Of a stretch of DNA of 64,000 bases, positions 1 to 9,652 are shown piece after piece (the first letter of the stretch is position 1; the number at the start of each line of letters is the position of its first letter). The notes below the pieces were generated by a model, which was given only the letters and a program-made list of their open reading frames with translations, had not been told where the DNA came from and did no database searches. Origin of the DNA: Chloroflexota bacterium (lineage in GTDB: Bacteria > Chloroflexota > UBA11872); NCBI GenBank assembly GCA_022821645.1, contig JAJEDE010000016.1, forward strand, positions 87,151 to 151,150, given 5' to 3'. The position numbers were made by a program, and so were the translations under genes.

Positions 1-2
1 TC

Positions 3-1145
3 GTGGAGAGCCGCAAGCCACTGCCCGGGGGATTCACGGCTTCGGGGCTGAACCCCATCAGCCGCTGGATTCCGTGGAATGAACCGGATATCTGCCGCCC
101 GGGGATGCCGGGGTACGCCTGGGGCGGTCAGCCGCACGCGCGCTGGGTCAACCGCACCGGCGCATCCGGCCCGGCGGGCCCCGGCGAGCTTGACGAGGCG
201 GGACGGCGACGGCGGCTCTATCGCCTGGTGCAGGTGGCCTATGACGGCATGATCGCCTCCAACCCGAACGCGCGCCTGATATTTCCCTCGCTGAGCCTGG
301 TGGACACCAGGTGCGACAGCTCCGACCGGCGCATGGCGTTCTGGGACGGATGGACCGGATTCCTGGCCGGCCAGCGCAACCGCCAGGCGCTGGTGGAGAA
401 CGGCTTTTTCTTTCACGACGTCTCACTGACGCTGCACAAGGAGCCGGAACGTGTCGCCGAGATCGTCGGCCGGTACCGCGAGGCGCTGGACAACCTCTCG
501 GCAACGGTAGGCGAAACGGATCCGCTGGCCGGGCAGCGCAAGATCATCCTGATGGAACTGGGGTTGCAGGACGATCCCGGGCTGGGCGCCTACTTTGACG
601 ATGAGGACGTGGCGCACTTCACGATTCAAGCCGTGGCCAACGCTTTCGTCGCCGGCGCCGACGAGGTGGCGTTCCACAAGCTGGTGGACTACCCGCTGTC
701 CAGCCTGGCCGGCAAGGGCGCACGAACGGCCGTGCGCTACATGTCGCACGTCACACGGCAACATCCCGACCGGCGCAAGTGGCCGGACATCAGTGGCGAA
801 CGGGCGGCCAACGCGTATTTCGGCCCGGTGCGCATCGACCTTCCAGGCCAGGGGTTCGTCACGAGCGTGATTTACAACCGCCAGCGCAAGCCCATGGACA
901 TGACGCTCACGTTCAGCGTGACTGACTCCGCGCCCGACCCGGTGATCCACCTGGCCGACCACACCGGCCGCGAGCGCAGGATGGAACCAGGGACCTATCG
1001 GCTAACGCTGGATCCACCCCGCAGCACATTCAACGCCTATGGCAAGAATTGGGCCTGGGTGGGGGGCGGCACGCACGTGGTGCGCTACTCGGACAGCGTG
1101 AGCCTGACGACGGACCCGGCGATTCCGGAGACCGTGGACTACTGA
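3..1145 (+). CDS. Glycoside hydrolase-like protein, C-terminal part (clan GH-A type)
   Basis: The reading frame is open from the left edge of the window, so the true start probably lies outside; the GTG at 3 is only the first in-frame start codon. A WNEP motif at about residues 25-28 looks like the acid/base Asn-Glu-Pro of clan GH-A TIM-barrel glycosidases, and a second Glu in ILMELGLQDD (about residue 184) sits where the nucleophile would be expected. The last 120 residues look beta-rich, as in the C-terminal sandwich of GH39-like enzymes. Substrate cannot be told. The assignment is by motif only and could be a catalytically dead relative. Confidence 0.5.
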   Translation: MESRKPLPGGFTASGLNPISRWIPWNEPDICRPGMPGYAWGGQPHARWVNRTGASGPAGPGELDEAGRRRRLYRLVQVAYDGMIASNPNARLIFPSLSLVDTRCDSSDRRMAFWDGWTGFLAGQRNRQALVENGFFFHDVSLTLHKEPERVAEIVGRYREALDNLSATVGETDPLAGQRKIILMELGLQDDPGLGAYFDDEDVAHFTIQAVANAFVAGADEVAFHKLVDYPLSSLAGKGARTAVRYMSHVTRQHPDRRKWPDISGERAANAYFGPVRIDLPGQGFVTSVIYNRQRKPMDMTLTFSVTDSAPDPVIHLADHTGRERRMEPGTYRLTLDPPRSTFNAYGKNWAWVGGGTHVVRYSDSVSLTTDPAIPETVDY

Positions 1146-1264
1146 ACGACTCCTGCTCGAGTCTGAACTGCCTGGGGACGATCAGCGCTCTGACAACGAC
1201 CGAAAAGGCGAGTGGGATTCGCGCCAAGACGAAAGAACTGGTCGTCGAGCGTTAGTCCGTCGAC

Positions 1265-1561
1265 TCAGGCGCGGAAGGTGCGTTGGGGGCCGCTGAAGCC
1301 ATCTCGGTGGGCGCGCTGGCCGCCGACGAGGCCGCGCCAGAGCCAGACGCGGCGGGGGGTGCCGGAATCGTCGCGTTCGACGAGGACGCGAACGCCGCGG
1401 CCCCACATGGCGTCGTCGCCGTAGAGACGGGCAAGGGTGGTTTCGAGGTCGGCCCGCAAGGCGCCGACGTCGTCCTCCGAGGTCACGTCCACGGCGTGAC
1501 GGTGTTCGGGGTGGTCGTAGAGGCCGCGGACGATGGGCTCGAGGTCGCGTTCGGCGGTCAT
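1265..1561 (-). CDS. Small conserved-looking hypothetical protein (98 aa)
   Basis: Not recognised. The 98-residue product is acidic at the N terminus (MTAERDLEPIVRGLYDHPEH) and contains an alpha-helical stretch followed by a WGRGVRVLVERDD strand-like segment and RRVWLWRGLV. Codon composition and residue mix look like a genuine soluble protein, more so than the overlapping plus-strand frame. It stands alone between the hydrolase end and the dehydrogenase gene, on the opposite strand to both. No domain, signal peptide or membrane segment is visible. Confidence 0.45.
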   Translation of the reverse strand: MTAERDLEPIVRGLYDHPEHRHAVDVTSEDDVGALRADLETTLARLYGDDAMWGRGVRVLVERDDSGTPRRVWLWRGLVGGQRAHRDGFSGPQRTFRA

Positions 1562-1684
1562 GGGCAGTCAGGGTCTCAGCCAGGTTCGTGCCGGGAGGGA
1601 TGGTAGCAAGGACGCCGTCAGCCCGGTCGCTTAGCATGGCTGTGTCCAGGCGTGGTCGGCGATAAGTGCGAAGGGACGGGTCGG

Positions 1685-2737
1685 ATGTACGACGCCAACA
1701 AGCGCCGCGTACCAGTTGACGTGCTGACCGCGTTCACTCGTGATCTGCTGGAGCGGCACGGCATGTCGCCGGAGCACGCGGAGATCATGACCGCGAACCT
1801 GGTGGAAGCCGATATGCGGGGCGTGACCTCGCACGGTCACTGGCTGCTGCGGCGTTACTCGGGCTTGCTGGACGACGGCGAGATGAACCCGCGGCCCAAC
1901 GTTCGGGTGGTTCGCGAGACGGCGGCGACGGTGCTGGTGGACGGGGATTCCGCGCCAGGCCACGTGGCGGGCGCGCTGACCATGCGGGCGGTGATCGAGA
2001 AGGCGCGCGAGGCGGGCGCGGCGACCGGCATCACCCGCCGCAGCCGGCACTTCGGCGCGGCGGCGCACTTTGCCCTGATGGCGGTTCCGCACGACATGGT
2101 GGGATTCGCCACGACCAACGCCGGGCCCACGATGTTCGCGTTCGGGGGCCGCGAGCGGGTGGTGGGCAACAACCCCATCGCCTACGCCATTCCGGCGGGA
2201 CGCGAGCGGCCGCTGGTGCTGGACATGGCGATGTCGATGTCGGCCAACAGCCGCATCGCCATCTTCGAGCGCCTGGGCCAGCAGATACCGGAGGGGTGGG
2301 CGCTGGACAATCGCGGGCTGCCCACCACCGATCCCAAGGCGTTTGCCGACAACGGGGCCGGCGCTCCGATCGGCGGTCCGAAGGGCATTGGGCTGGCCCA
2401 GATCGTGGACGCGATGACGGGCGTTCTCTCTGGGTCCGCCTACGCGCAATCCGTGGGCCGGGCGGAGGGCGACAAAGGCGCCATCTCGCACATGTTCCAG
2501 GCCACGGACATTGCGGCGTTCATGCCCGTGGAGACGTTCAAGGCGCGCATGGACGCGCAGATCGAGGAATTTCACAGCTCGGCCGCGGCCGAGGGCGTGC
2601 GCGAACTGGTCGTGGCGGGGGAGATGGAGTGGCGCGCCTACGACGAGGCGAAGACCGAAGGCGTGGCGTTACTGGAACCGATCATCGCCGACTTGAACGA
2701 AGTGGCAGCGAGTAAAGGCGCGCCGACCCGGCTCTAG
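1685..2737 (+). CDS. Malate/L-lactate dehydrogenase family oxidoreductase (Ldh_2)
   Basis: NAD(P)-dependent 2-hydroxyacid/ketoacid dehydrogenase of the YlbC/ComC/DlgD type, a fold unrelated to classical LDH. Family hallmarks seen are the N-terminal helical part with EADMRGVTSHGHWLL (catalytic His region), then NNPIAYAIP, the substrate/cofactor-binding LDMAMS segment, and GGPKGIGLAQIVDAMTGVLSG near the C terminus. ATG at 1685 is preferred over the upstream GTG at 1652 because AAGGGACGGG lies just before it and the extra residues are not family-like. The length of 350 aa is usual. The exact substrate (malate, lactate, ureidoglycolate, diketogulonate) is undetermined. Confidence 0.85.
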   Translation: MYDANKRRVPVDVLTAFTRDLLERHGMSPEHAEIMTANLVEADMRGVTSHGHWLLRRYSGLLDDGEMNPRPNVRVVRETAATVLVDGDSAPGHVAGALTMRAVIEKAREAGAATGITRRSRHFGAAAHFALMAVPHDMVGFATTNAGPTMFAFGGRERVVGNNPIAYAIPAGRERPLVLDMAMSMSANSRIAIFERLGQQIPEGWALDNRGLPTTDPKAFADNGAGAPIGGPKGIGLAQIVDAMTGVLSGSAYAQSVGRAEGDKGAISHMFQATDIAAFMPVETFKARMDAQIEEFHSSAAAEGVRELVVAGEMEWRAYDEAKTEGVALLEPIIADLNEVAASKGAPTRL

Positions 2738-2749
2738 CCGCGCACCTGC

Positions 2750-3637
2750 CTAGGCTACGGGGACGGGTTCAGGCTCCGGCTCGTAGGCCTCGATGAGTTC
2801 AATGACCTGGCGGGTGACGCGCGCCGGGGTGGACGCGCCGGCCGTGACGCCGACGCGCATGCCGGGCTTGAACCAGGACAGGTCGACATCGTCGGCGCTG
2901 TCGACCAGGTAGGCCGGGGTTTGCTTGACGTTTTGCACGACCTCCACGAGCCGGTGGGAGTTTGAACTTCGGTCGCTGCCAACCACGACCACCAGGTCGC
3001 AGACGTCGGCCGCCTGCACGGCAGCTTCCTGCCGGTCCTGGGTCGCCAGGCAGATGTCGTTGTGAACCTCGACATGGGGGTACCTGGCAACCACGGCGTC
3101 AATCACGTCCTGGGTGTCCCAGATGCTGAGGGTGGTTTGGGTGGTGACGGCAAGGCGGTCGTTCTGAAGATCCAGCCTCGCGACATCTTCCACCGTGCTG
3201 ACCAGGTGCACGTGGCCGGGCGCCTCGCCGATGGCGCCGTCGGGTTCGGGGTGTCCTTGCTTGCCCACGTAGATGATTTCGTAGCCGCGGGATACCAGGT
3301 CGATGATCAGGTCGTGGGTGATATAGACGTCGGAGCAGGTGGCGTCGATGACGGTGAGGCCCTTGTCGATGGCGCGCTGCTTGACGGCGGGCGAGACGCC
3401 GTGGGCGGTGAGGATGACGGTGCCGTGCTGAATCCGTTCCAGACCGGCCATGCGGTCGTCGAAGTCGACCAGCTGGACGCCGTTCTCCGCCAGTTCGTTG
3501 ACGACGTGGGCGTTGTGCACCAGGTAGCCCAGCATGTAGACGGGACCCTGGTGCTGCGCCCCGGCCTCGTTGGCGAGGCGAATCGCGTCGACGACACCGT
3601 GGCAGAAGCCGCGAGGCGTTATGCGTAGAACGTTCAT
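2750..3637 (-). CDS. ispH: 4-hydroxy-3-methylbut-2-enyl diphosphate reductase
   Basis: Last step of the MEP isoprenoid pathway: reduces HMBPP to IPP and DMAPP with a [4Fe-4S] cluster. The three cluster cysteines are visible in GFCHGV (about residue 12), DATCSDVY (about residue 100) and NDICLATQDRQ (about residue 195). The conserved HGVSP and GKQGHPE motifs and the SNSHRLVEV stretch are also present. Length of 295 aa matches the family. It converges with the Ldh gene and is followed upstream by the DUF255 gene on the same strand. Together with ispD at the far end it supports an MEP pathway organism. Confidence 0.95.
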   Translation of the reverse strand: MNVLRITPRGFCHGVVDAIRLANEAGAQHQGPVYMLGYLVHNAHVVNELAENGVQLVDFDDRMAGLERIQHGTVILTAHGVSPAVKQRAIDKGLTVIDATCSDVYITHDLIIDLVSRGYEIIYVGKQGHPEPDGAIGEAPGHVHLVSTVEDVARLDLQNDRLAVTTQTTLSIWDTQDVIDAVVARYPHVEVHNDICLATQDRQEAAVQAADVCDLVVVVGSDRSSNSHRLVEVVQNVKQTPAYLVDSADDVDLSWFKPGMRVGVTAGASTPARVTRQVIELIEAYEPEPEPVPVA

Positions 3638-3702
3638 CGAGTAGTCAGACCGTCAACGGGCAAGGCGGCCAATACAAGAATTGCATACCTGCGCGTTGCG
3701 CG

Positions 3703-5736
3703 TTAGCCCTCAGCCAGCAACTTTCGAACGACTTCAGGATCGGCCGTTGGCAGCTTGCAGACGAAACCGTGGCAGACGTAGGCGGCGGAGTGGCCGTCGA
3801 GCGGCTGGCGGCCCTGGAGCAGCGGGACTTCAGTGTCGGCTGCGGCGTCTGTCGCGGCCACGACCGAACGGGGCCGATAGGTTTCCCGAACGACGGCCAG
3901 CAGATCGTCGCGTTCCGATCCATCGCCAACCACCGCGATGCCAGCGGGCTCGCCCACAAGAAAGTCGGCGGCGCTGAACCACTGGGCGAAGGCCGTGGGG
4001 TAGGTGGCCGCACCGGGGCCAATCTCGGTCAGCGCCCGCTCGGCGGCATCCAGGTAGCGGGCCTCGCCCGTGAGCGCATGCATGCGGCCCAGGACCGTGA
4101 CGGCCATAGAGCCGCCGGAGGGCGTGGCGTTGTCCTGGACGTTTCGGGGGCGGGTGACGAGTTGCTCGTGGTCGTTGCTGGTGTCGAAGAAGCCGCCCTC
4201 GGGATCCGGGAAGTGCTGGAGCATGGCGTCGGCGAGACCGCGCGCCGCGTCGAACCAGCGTTCGTCAAAGGTGGTCTGGTAAAGCTCCAGCAGGCCTTCG
4301 GCCAGGCAGGCGTAGTCCTCCAGGTAGGCGTTGAAGCGAGCGCGGCCGTCCTTCCAGGTGCGCCGGAGGCGGTTGCCCTCGCGCCGGAGTTCAGTGCAGC
4401 AGAACTCGGCGGCGGCCGTGGCGATTGCCTCGTAGTCGTCGCGATTGAGGGCGCGCGCGGCCTCGGCGAAGGCCGCGATCATGAGGCCGTTCCAGGCGGT
4501 GATGATCTTGTCGTCAAGGCCCGGGCGGATTCGACCGGCGCGGCGCTCGAACAGGCGCGGAAGGGCGCGGTCCGCCGCGGCCTGGATGTCGGGAGTTTTC
4601 ACGTCGTGCTGATAGGCCAGCACGTCCAGGTCCTTGAGCCGGCGGAGGACGTTGACGCCTTCCCAGTTGCCGCGTGCAGAGACGTCGTAGGTGTCGGCCA
4701 CGAGGTCGGCGTCGTCGCCCAGCACCTCGCGCACTTCATCCAGCGACCAGACGTAGAACTTGCCCTCTTCGCCCTCGGAGTCAGCGTCCAGGGTGCTGAA
4801 GAAACCGCCCTGGGGGTGCGTCATTTCGCGCACGACCCAGTCCAGCGTCTCCTCGACGACGCGGCGGTGGGCCGGATCGCCGCCGATCTGCCAGGCATGC
4901 AAGTACACGCGGGCGAGCTGGCTGTTGTCGTAGAGCATTTTTTCGAAGTGAGGCACGTGCCAGGCGGCGTCCACGCTGTAGCGGTGGAAGCCGCCGCCAA
5001 CGTGGTCGTAGATGCCGCCACGGGCCATGCGGTGCAGGGCGCGGTCGGCGATCTCCAGCAGCAGGCCCTCACCGGTGGCCAGGTGGCGGCGCAGCAGGAA
5101 CTCAATGGCCATGGCCTGCGGGAACTTGGGCGCCTGGCCCCAGCCGCCGTGGGTGCGGTCCTCGCTGCCGGCCAGGGCCTGCGAGGCGCGGCGCAGATCG
5201 TCGTCGGTGACCAGCGCGGCAGGCAGATCAAGGCTGTCGGCCGCTTGAATGGCTTCGGTGAGACGGCCGGCACCGGACTCCAACTCGTCACGGCGGTTCA
5301 CCCAGGCGTCGTTTACCGCCGTGAGCACCTGGCGGAAGGACGGCATGCCGTGGCGCGGTTCCGGCGGAAAGTAAGTGCCGCCGTGGAACGGCTTGCCCTC
5401 GGGCGTCATGAAGACCGACATGGGCCAGCCGCCGTGGCGGGTGAGCAACTGGACGGCGGACATGTAGATCTGGTCCACGTCGGGGCGCTCCTCGCGGTCC
5501 ACCTTGACGGATATGAAGTGCTCGTTCAGGACATCGGCGGTTTCCTGGTCCTCGAACGATTCGCGCTCCATCACGTGACACCAGTGACAGGCGGCGTAGC
5601 CGACGCTGAGGAAGATGGGTTTGCCGCTGGCCCGGGCCTCGGTGAAGGCCTGGTCGCCCCAGGGGTACCAGTCCACGGGGTTGTGCTGGTGCTGGAGCAG
5701 GTAGGGGCTGGACTCGGCGGCGAGGCGGTTGGGCAT
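3703..5736 (-). CDS. DUF255/YyaL-type thioredoxin-domain protein
   Basis: About 677 aa. The N-terminal thioredoxin-like domain begins [23 protein letters not shown], broken here only by the family-typical loop, and carries [12 protein letters not shown] with the CxxC pair. It is followed by an (alpha/alpha)6-barrel region resembling N-acylglucosamine epimerase/glycosidase folds ([25 protein letters not shown]). This is the SPATA20/YyaL family, widespread but biochemically obscure. ATG at 5736 gives the canonical MPNRLA start; the frame stays open further 5' but that extension is not family-like. ispH lies 65 bp downstream, so co-transcription is possible. Confidence 0.9.
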   Translation of the reverse strand: MPNRLAAESSPYLLQHQHNPVDWYPWGDQAFTEARASGKPIFLSVGYAACHWCHVMERESFEDQETADVLNEHFISVKVDREERPDVDQIYMSAVQLLTRHGGWPMSVFMTPEGKPFHGGTYFPPEPRHGMPSFRQVLTAVNDAWVNRRDELESGAGRLTEAIQAADSLDLPAALVTDDDLRRASQALAGSEDRTHGGWGQAPKFPQAMAIEFLLRRHLATGEGLLLEIADRALHRMARGGIYDHVGGGFHRYSVDAAWHVPHFEKMLYDNSQLARVYLHAWQIGGDPAHRRVVEETLDWVVREMTHPQGGFFSTLDADSEGEEGKFYVWSLDEVREVLGDDADLVADTYDVSARGNWEGVNVLRRLKDLDVLAYQHDVKTPDIQAAADRALPRLFERRAGRIRPGLDDKIITAWNGLMIAAFAEAARALNRDDYEAIATAAAEFCCTELRREGNRLRRTWKDGRARFNAYLEDYACLAEGLLELYQTTFDERWFDAARGLADAMLQHFPDPEGGFFDTSNDHEQLVTRPRNVQDNATPSGGSMAVTVLGRMHALTGEARYLDAAERALTEIGPGAATYPTAFAQWFSAADFLVGEPAGIAVVGDGSERDDLLAVVRETYRPRSVVAATDAAADTEVPLLQGRQPLDGHSAAYVCHGFVCKLPTADPEVVRKLLAEG

Positions 5737-5834
5737 CAGGCGACGATCGGGTGGTGCGTCAAGTCTTCTATTGTGCGGGCCAGACTCGCTGTCGCCAACG
5801 CCTGGCCGGGGAAGGACTGCCGGGACATGCAAGG

Positions 5835-6653
5835 CTAGATCAGATCCAGCAGTTGGTCGCGCAGGCGCACCGTTTCGCCCAGGACGTCTTGGCGATCCAG
5901 GTTCATCCAGCCGACGTGCACGACTTCCAAAGCGATGATCCCGCGGTAGTCGGCCGCCTTGAGGTCGCCGATGATGCGGGGGAAGTCGATCTCGCCGTCG
6001 TCGAACCCGGCTTGCAACTGTCCGAGGGCCGCCTGGCGGGCGTGCCAGTGGGTGCCGTGCGGGTGCATGACGGCGATCTGCTCGTAGGTCATGCCGTGGA
6101 AGACGAAGTGCGAGTGGTCCACGGTCAGGGACAGCCCCGGCACTTCGTCGAGCATGCGCAGGACGAGTTCGGGGCTCCAGGTGACGCTCTCGACATGCGG
6201 CTCGATGCGTAACCGGACACCTCGTTCGGCCGCGTGGTCGGCCAGGGGCACGAGCTGGTCGCGGCCGCGTGCGAATGCGGTCTCGGCGTCCAGGCCGGGC
6301 CAGTACTTACCGGGGCTGAGGGTTATGCCGTCGAGTCCGACCTCGGCGGCGAAGTCGATCCAGCCGGCGTAGACCTGGCGCTGGTGGATGTACTCCTCTT
6401 CGTCGGGCGTGTTGGTGATGTGCTTATCGGTGGCCTGGGGAAAGGCGTCGTAGAAGCGCATGCCGTGGCGTTCACCGATGGCACGGACGCGTTCGGCTTC
6501 GCGATCAGGGTTCATACCGACAACATCCGGATCCAGGTCGGCGCCGTTGCCCAGGTCCATGACCGAGATTCCAAGCGCCCGCCACACACGAACCGCCTCT
6601 TCCAGCTTCAGGTGTGGCGTGGAGAAGATGTGGCCGCCGAGTTCGATGGACAT
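5835..6653 (-). CDS. Sugar phosphate isomerase/epimerase (xylose isomerase-like TIM barrel)
   Basis: 272-aa single-domain protein of the AP endonuclease 2/IolE-like family. Candidate metal ligands of the barrel are seen in [16 protein letters not shown] (Glu), [10 protein letters not shown] (Asp/His), THWHARQA (His) and [10 protein letters not shown] (terminal Glu). Such enzymes isomerise or epimerise keto-sugars or inosose. The substrate cannot be assigned. It sits just upstream of the DUF255 gene on the same strand with a roughly 100-bp gap. Confidence 0.85.
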   Translation of the reverse strand: MSIELGGHIFSTPHLKLEEAVRVWRALGISVMDLGNGADLDPDVVGMNPDREAERVRAIGERHGMRFYDAFPQATDKHITNTPDEEEYIHQRQVYAGWIDFAAEVGLDGITLSPGKYWPGLDAETAFARGRDQLVPLADHAAERGVRLRIEPHVESVTWSPELVLRMLDEVPGLSLTVDHSHFVFHGMTYEQIAVMHPHGTHWHARQAALGQLQAGFDDGEIDFPRIIGDLKAADYRGIIALEVVHVGWMNLDRQDVLGETVRLRDQLLDLI

Positions 6654-6814
6654 AGGTGAGTTCAGGGGATTAAGTCTCGGCAGTACAACCAGCGTCTTAC
6701 CGCTGTGTCAACTGTCGGAACCTACCGGCTCAACCCAGTCTGGATGGATCTCGGGGATACCTTGACGAAACTCAACGTCGACGCTCCCAACAAGTCGTCC
6801 GCCGGAGGGCTGCG

Positions 6815-8803
6815 TCAGTTCCGGCGCGCTGCCCCGAGTTCGCGCTCAAGGTTCTCCAGCAGAGTCCTGATCTTCGGCTCATCTTCCCAGCGCACGTGAC
6901 GCGATCGGCTTTCCGCCAACGCCTCGGCTGCCTGTTCGCGATTGCCGAGGACGAGTTCGGCGGAAGCCAAGCCCACCAAGTGATCGGCGCTCATTGAAAT
7001 GTGGCCAATGTGCTGGTCAATCTCGATGAAGTCGTCGCGGGCCGCTTGTGCGTCTCCGACTTGAAGGAGCGTCAACCCGCGCCACTGGCGCGCATGTAGC
7101 GTCGTTTCCTCGAATTCAAGGGCCTGATTCAAGGCATCCAGACCCTCGAGGATCTGCCCCTGATCGACAAGCAGAACCGCCAAGCCCGCCCTAGCGGCAA
7201 TCCAGTTTGGCCGAAGGGACACTGCTCGATCGAAGTCCTCACGTGCCCTTGCCATGTCGCCCAGTCGACGATGTACGAGGCCGCGAACAAAGGGGGGCTC
7301 CCAGTTCACTCGGTTGCGCTCAATGCTGGCGGACAACGGAACCAGGGCTTCTTGCAGGCGTCCAAGCTGGGCCAGCGCGAAGCCCTGGATGATCTCGGCC
7401 TCATGCGGGGATCCGGACGTCAATTCAGCCGCACGGAGAGCCGCGTTAAGCGCCAATTGCGCATATCCGTGGACGACGAACTGCTCAGCTGCCTGGAGGA
7501 GCGCCCGGTCGTCGTCCGACGACGACACCAGCGGCCGCATTGCTGCAATCTCGTCATGGACATACTGCGAGCAGTCGGCTGCAAAGAAGATCTCCACCCG
7601 TTGCACGTGTGCCCACAGGTCACTCGGGTCAAGTTCCAGGCCCCGCTGGATATCGGCGAGCGCCCGTTCAGGCTCGCCGAGTGCTCTCAGGAGGGACGCC
7701 CTCCTGAAATACGTTTGCGCTCGTTCGAGGTCGTCTCCTGTCGCGCTAAGCCGTCGCAACCGCCCCGTGTTGGCATCCACGGCATCGGCGTAGTCCGCTA
7801 ACGTTTCGGGTGTGGCGTTTGCCGCGTACAGGGCTCTGAGTTGCTCCGGCGAGCAATCACTCGGCAGCGGAATCGGATCCAGTTCGCCCAGGCGCCCAAT
7901 TGACGTGATCGCGATAAACACGGCCAGGCCAGATACCGCCCCCGCGCGAGTCAAGCGGATTGGAAGCGAGCCATGCCACCGCAGGTAGTCCAGCATGAGC
8001 GCGGCAATCAGCCCAACGGTCATCGCCGCGGCAAAGATGACCAAAAAGGGCTCGTCATCCACGCGGGTGAAACCGCCGACCAAGATGGCGGCCAAGACGA
8101 AGCCGGATGTAACCAGGAAGTCGACCCGCGAATCACGTTGCCGCAAGTCCGCTCGGGGTCTGAGGATTCCACGCAAGGGGCCGATACGCGTCCGGTTTCG
8201 CAATGGTTCTCTGTATGGGCGTTCCTCAGCGCGGGCTGCCGCATCCCCTTGCAGCTGGTCGCGGACCAGGGCCGCCTGCGCTTCTACGGCTTCCTTCGAG
8301 AGTCGAGAATCCCGCGGCTCGGCCGCTGAGGCCGTCTCCGCTTCCATGGCTCGGCGAGCCTGGCGGAAGCGCCGCACTTCCTGCTCGTCCCGCCGACGCG
8401 CCTGGTCGCGATTCAGCAACGGCCGGGCTCGATCCGGTCGGACACGCGGTTCGGGAGTTCGTGACGTTGGTTCCCGGGTTCGGTCGCCGGGGGACCGGCC
8501 CCAGCGGTAGCCCGACCGCGGACCTGCTCGTTGCGTTGCTCGCGGCCCCGTGGCTCGACGACGCGGCGGTGGATGCCGCGGGCGGTCGCGCTCAGCGTCA
8601 TCCCCACGCAATGGCTGGCGGGCCAGTTCAGCCCCGGGCGACAATCGAGAGGTTCGCCGTTGATCTGTCGGTTGCCCGGACCGCGTCCCGCCGGCCGGGG
8701 CTGATCTCCCGGAGTCCGCTACGTTGGGACTTGAATCGTCGATTGGCCAGCCGGTGACGAGTGATACCAGCGGGCCGAAGATCCGGCGGAACAGGGCCGT
8801 CAC
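6815..8803 (-). CDS. Membrane-anchored TPR-repeat protein
   Basis: 662 aa. Residues 1-150 are very basic and proline/arginine-rich (low complexity, likely disordered), followed by a charged helical stretch. Two or three hydrophobic segments come around residues 230-305 (VTSGFVLAAILVGGF, FLVIFAAAMTVGLIAALML, AGAVSGLAVFIAITSIG). The C-terminal half is a run of tetratricopeptide repeats (for example AQTYFRRASLLRALGEPERALADIQRGLELDP and ARAGLAVLLVDQGQILEGLDALNQALEF, each here interrupted by punctuation only). It is probably a membrane scaffold for protein-protein contacts. The basic N terminus could be over-extended, since a later start would keep all recognisable domains. Base composition is lower in GC than the neighbours. 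Confidence 0.65.
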   Translation of the reverse strand: MTALFRRIFGPLVSLVTGWPIDDSSPNVADSGRSAPAGGTRSGQPTDQRRTSRLSPGAELARQPLRGDDAERDRPRHPPPRRRATGPRATQRAGPRSGYRWGRSPGDRTREPTSRTPEPRVRPDRARPLLNRDQARRRDEQEVRRFRQARRAMEAETASAAEPRDSRLSKEAVEAQAALVRDQLQGDAAARAEERPYREPLRNRTRIGPLRGILRPRADLRQRDSRVDFLVTSGFVLAAILVGGFTRVDDEPFLVIFAAAMTVGLIAALMLDYLRWHGSLPIRLTRAGAVSGLAVFIAITSIGRLGELDPIPLPSDCSPEQLRALYAANATPETLADYADAVDANTGRLRRLSATGDDLERAQTYFRRASLLRALGEPERALADIQRGLELDPSDLWAHVQRVEIFFAADCSQYVHDEIAAMRPLVSSSDDDRALLQAAEQFVVHGYAQLALNAALRAAELTSGSPHEAEIIQGFALAQLGRLQEALVPLSASIERNRVNWEPPFVRGLVHRRLGDMARAREDFDRAVSLRPNWIAARAGLAVLLVDQGQILEGLDALNQALEFEETTLHARQWRGLTLLQVGDAQAARDDFIEIDQHIGHISMSADHLVGLASAELVLGNREQAAEALAESRSRHVRWEDEPKIRTLLENLERELGAARRN

Positions 8804-8986
8804 AGCAGACTCAGTTCAGCCATGTGACTGAGGCGGCAAGCTCGCACCGCAACGCGGTCACCAGGATGACCTCGGTTGGAGCATCCGCCCGACTGGGCTC
8901 TGGAGTCTATCGCCGGACGTGAAAGGCGAGCCTCGCCCGAAGACACGCACCAGCAAAATAGAGACTCGCCACGCCCGCCCGAGCGA

Positions 8987-9529
8987 TTAGGTCGAGAGTT
9001 CGGCAGCCAGCCGCGTCAGAGCAACGCGCCAGAATCTGCGCTTGGATTCAACATCGTCTCGATCGGTCAGCCTGGAGTGTTGGACCTGCACGGAGCTCTT
9101 TTCCGGGCCCTTGTCCCAAAAGCTGATGTCCAGATTGGTGTGGCCGTCGCTCCAGGTGATGCGCATGGACTTGAGGCGGGTGGCTCGTCGGATGGTGATC
9201 GGGTCGTCGCCAAGCCAGCGCTCACGCGAATTCTCATCCGCCCAGGCCGAGAACAGCACGTCCACGGGTACGGGGACGGTCTTACTGACGCCGACCTGGT
9301 AGCCGCGGGAGGTCTGGTGGGGTTCACGACGGCCGCGTGCTTGTTCGTAGGCCACCGTCACCATCTGGCTCCACCAGCCGGACAGACCATGTCGATCAGC
9401 AAGAGCAGCGGCGATCTGGCGGTGGGTCATCTCGGCCGCACCTTCGGCGTCAAGGAGCGTGAACCACGCGGCCCAGACTCGACCGGTCTTGGCCTGGACG
9501 GCGGCATCGCTGATGGTCGGCTGAGTCAT
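8987..9529 (-). CDS. SRPBCC/AHSA1-like protein with N-terminal DUF4287-like segment
   Basis: About 180 aa from ATG 9529, which is preceded on its strand by a strong GGAGAAGG Shine-Dalgarno. The N-terminal third (MTHRQIAAALADRHGLSGWWSQMVTVAYEQARGRR, interrupted here by no domain break) resembles the DUF4287 helical module. The rest (VSKTVPVPVDVLFSAWAD, RWLGDD, MRITWSDGHTNLDISFWDKG) resembles the ligand-binding START/SRPBCC helix-grip fold used by Aha1-like proteins. Function is unknown. It is divergent from the lipoprotein gene to its right. Confidence 0.65.
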   Translation of the reverse strand: MTQPTISDAAVQAKTGRVWAAWFTLLDAEGAAEMTHRQIAAALADRHGLSGWWSQMVTVAYEQARGRREPHQTSRGYQVGVSKTVPVPVDVLFSAWADENSRERWLGDDPITIRRATRLKSMRITWSDGHTNLDISFWDKGPEKSSVQVQHSRLTDRDDVESKRRFWRVALTRLAAELST

Positions 9530-9652
9530 GGATCCTTCTCCCGAGCAATCCGTGGGGTGGAGTTGCCACACCTTCTGTAAACCGTGATTCACTGGACGCA
9601 ACTGCCCGCGCTCGGTACGGTGCTAGCAGGATATGCCGAGGGTGAACCATAC

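Noticed and set aside
3769..5838. Long plus-strand frame opposite the DUF255 gene
   Set aside because: Val/Gly/His-rich mirror of a well-supported gene with CxxC and family motifs on the other strand.
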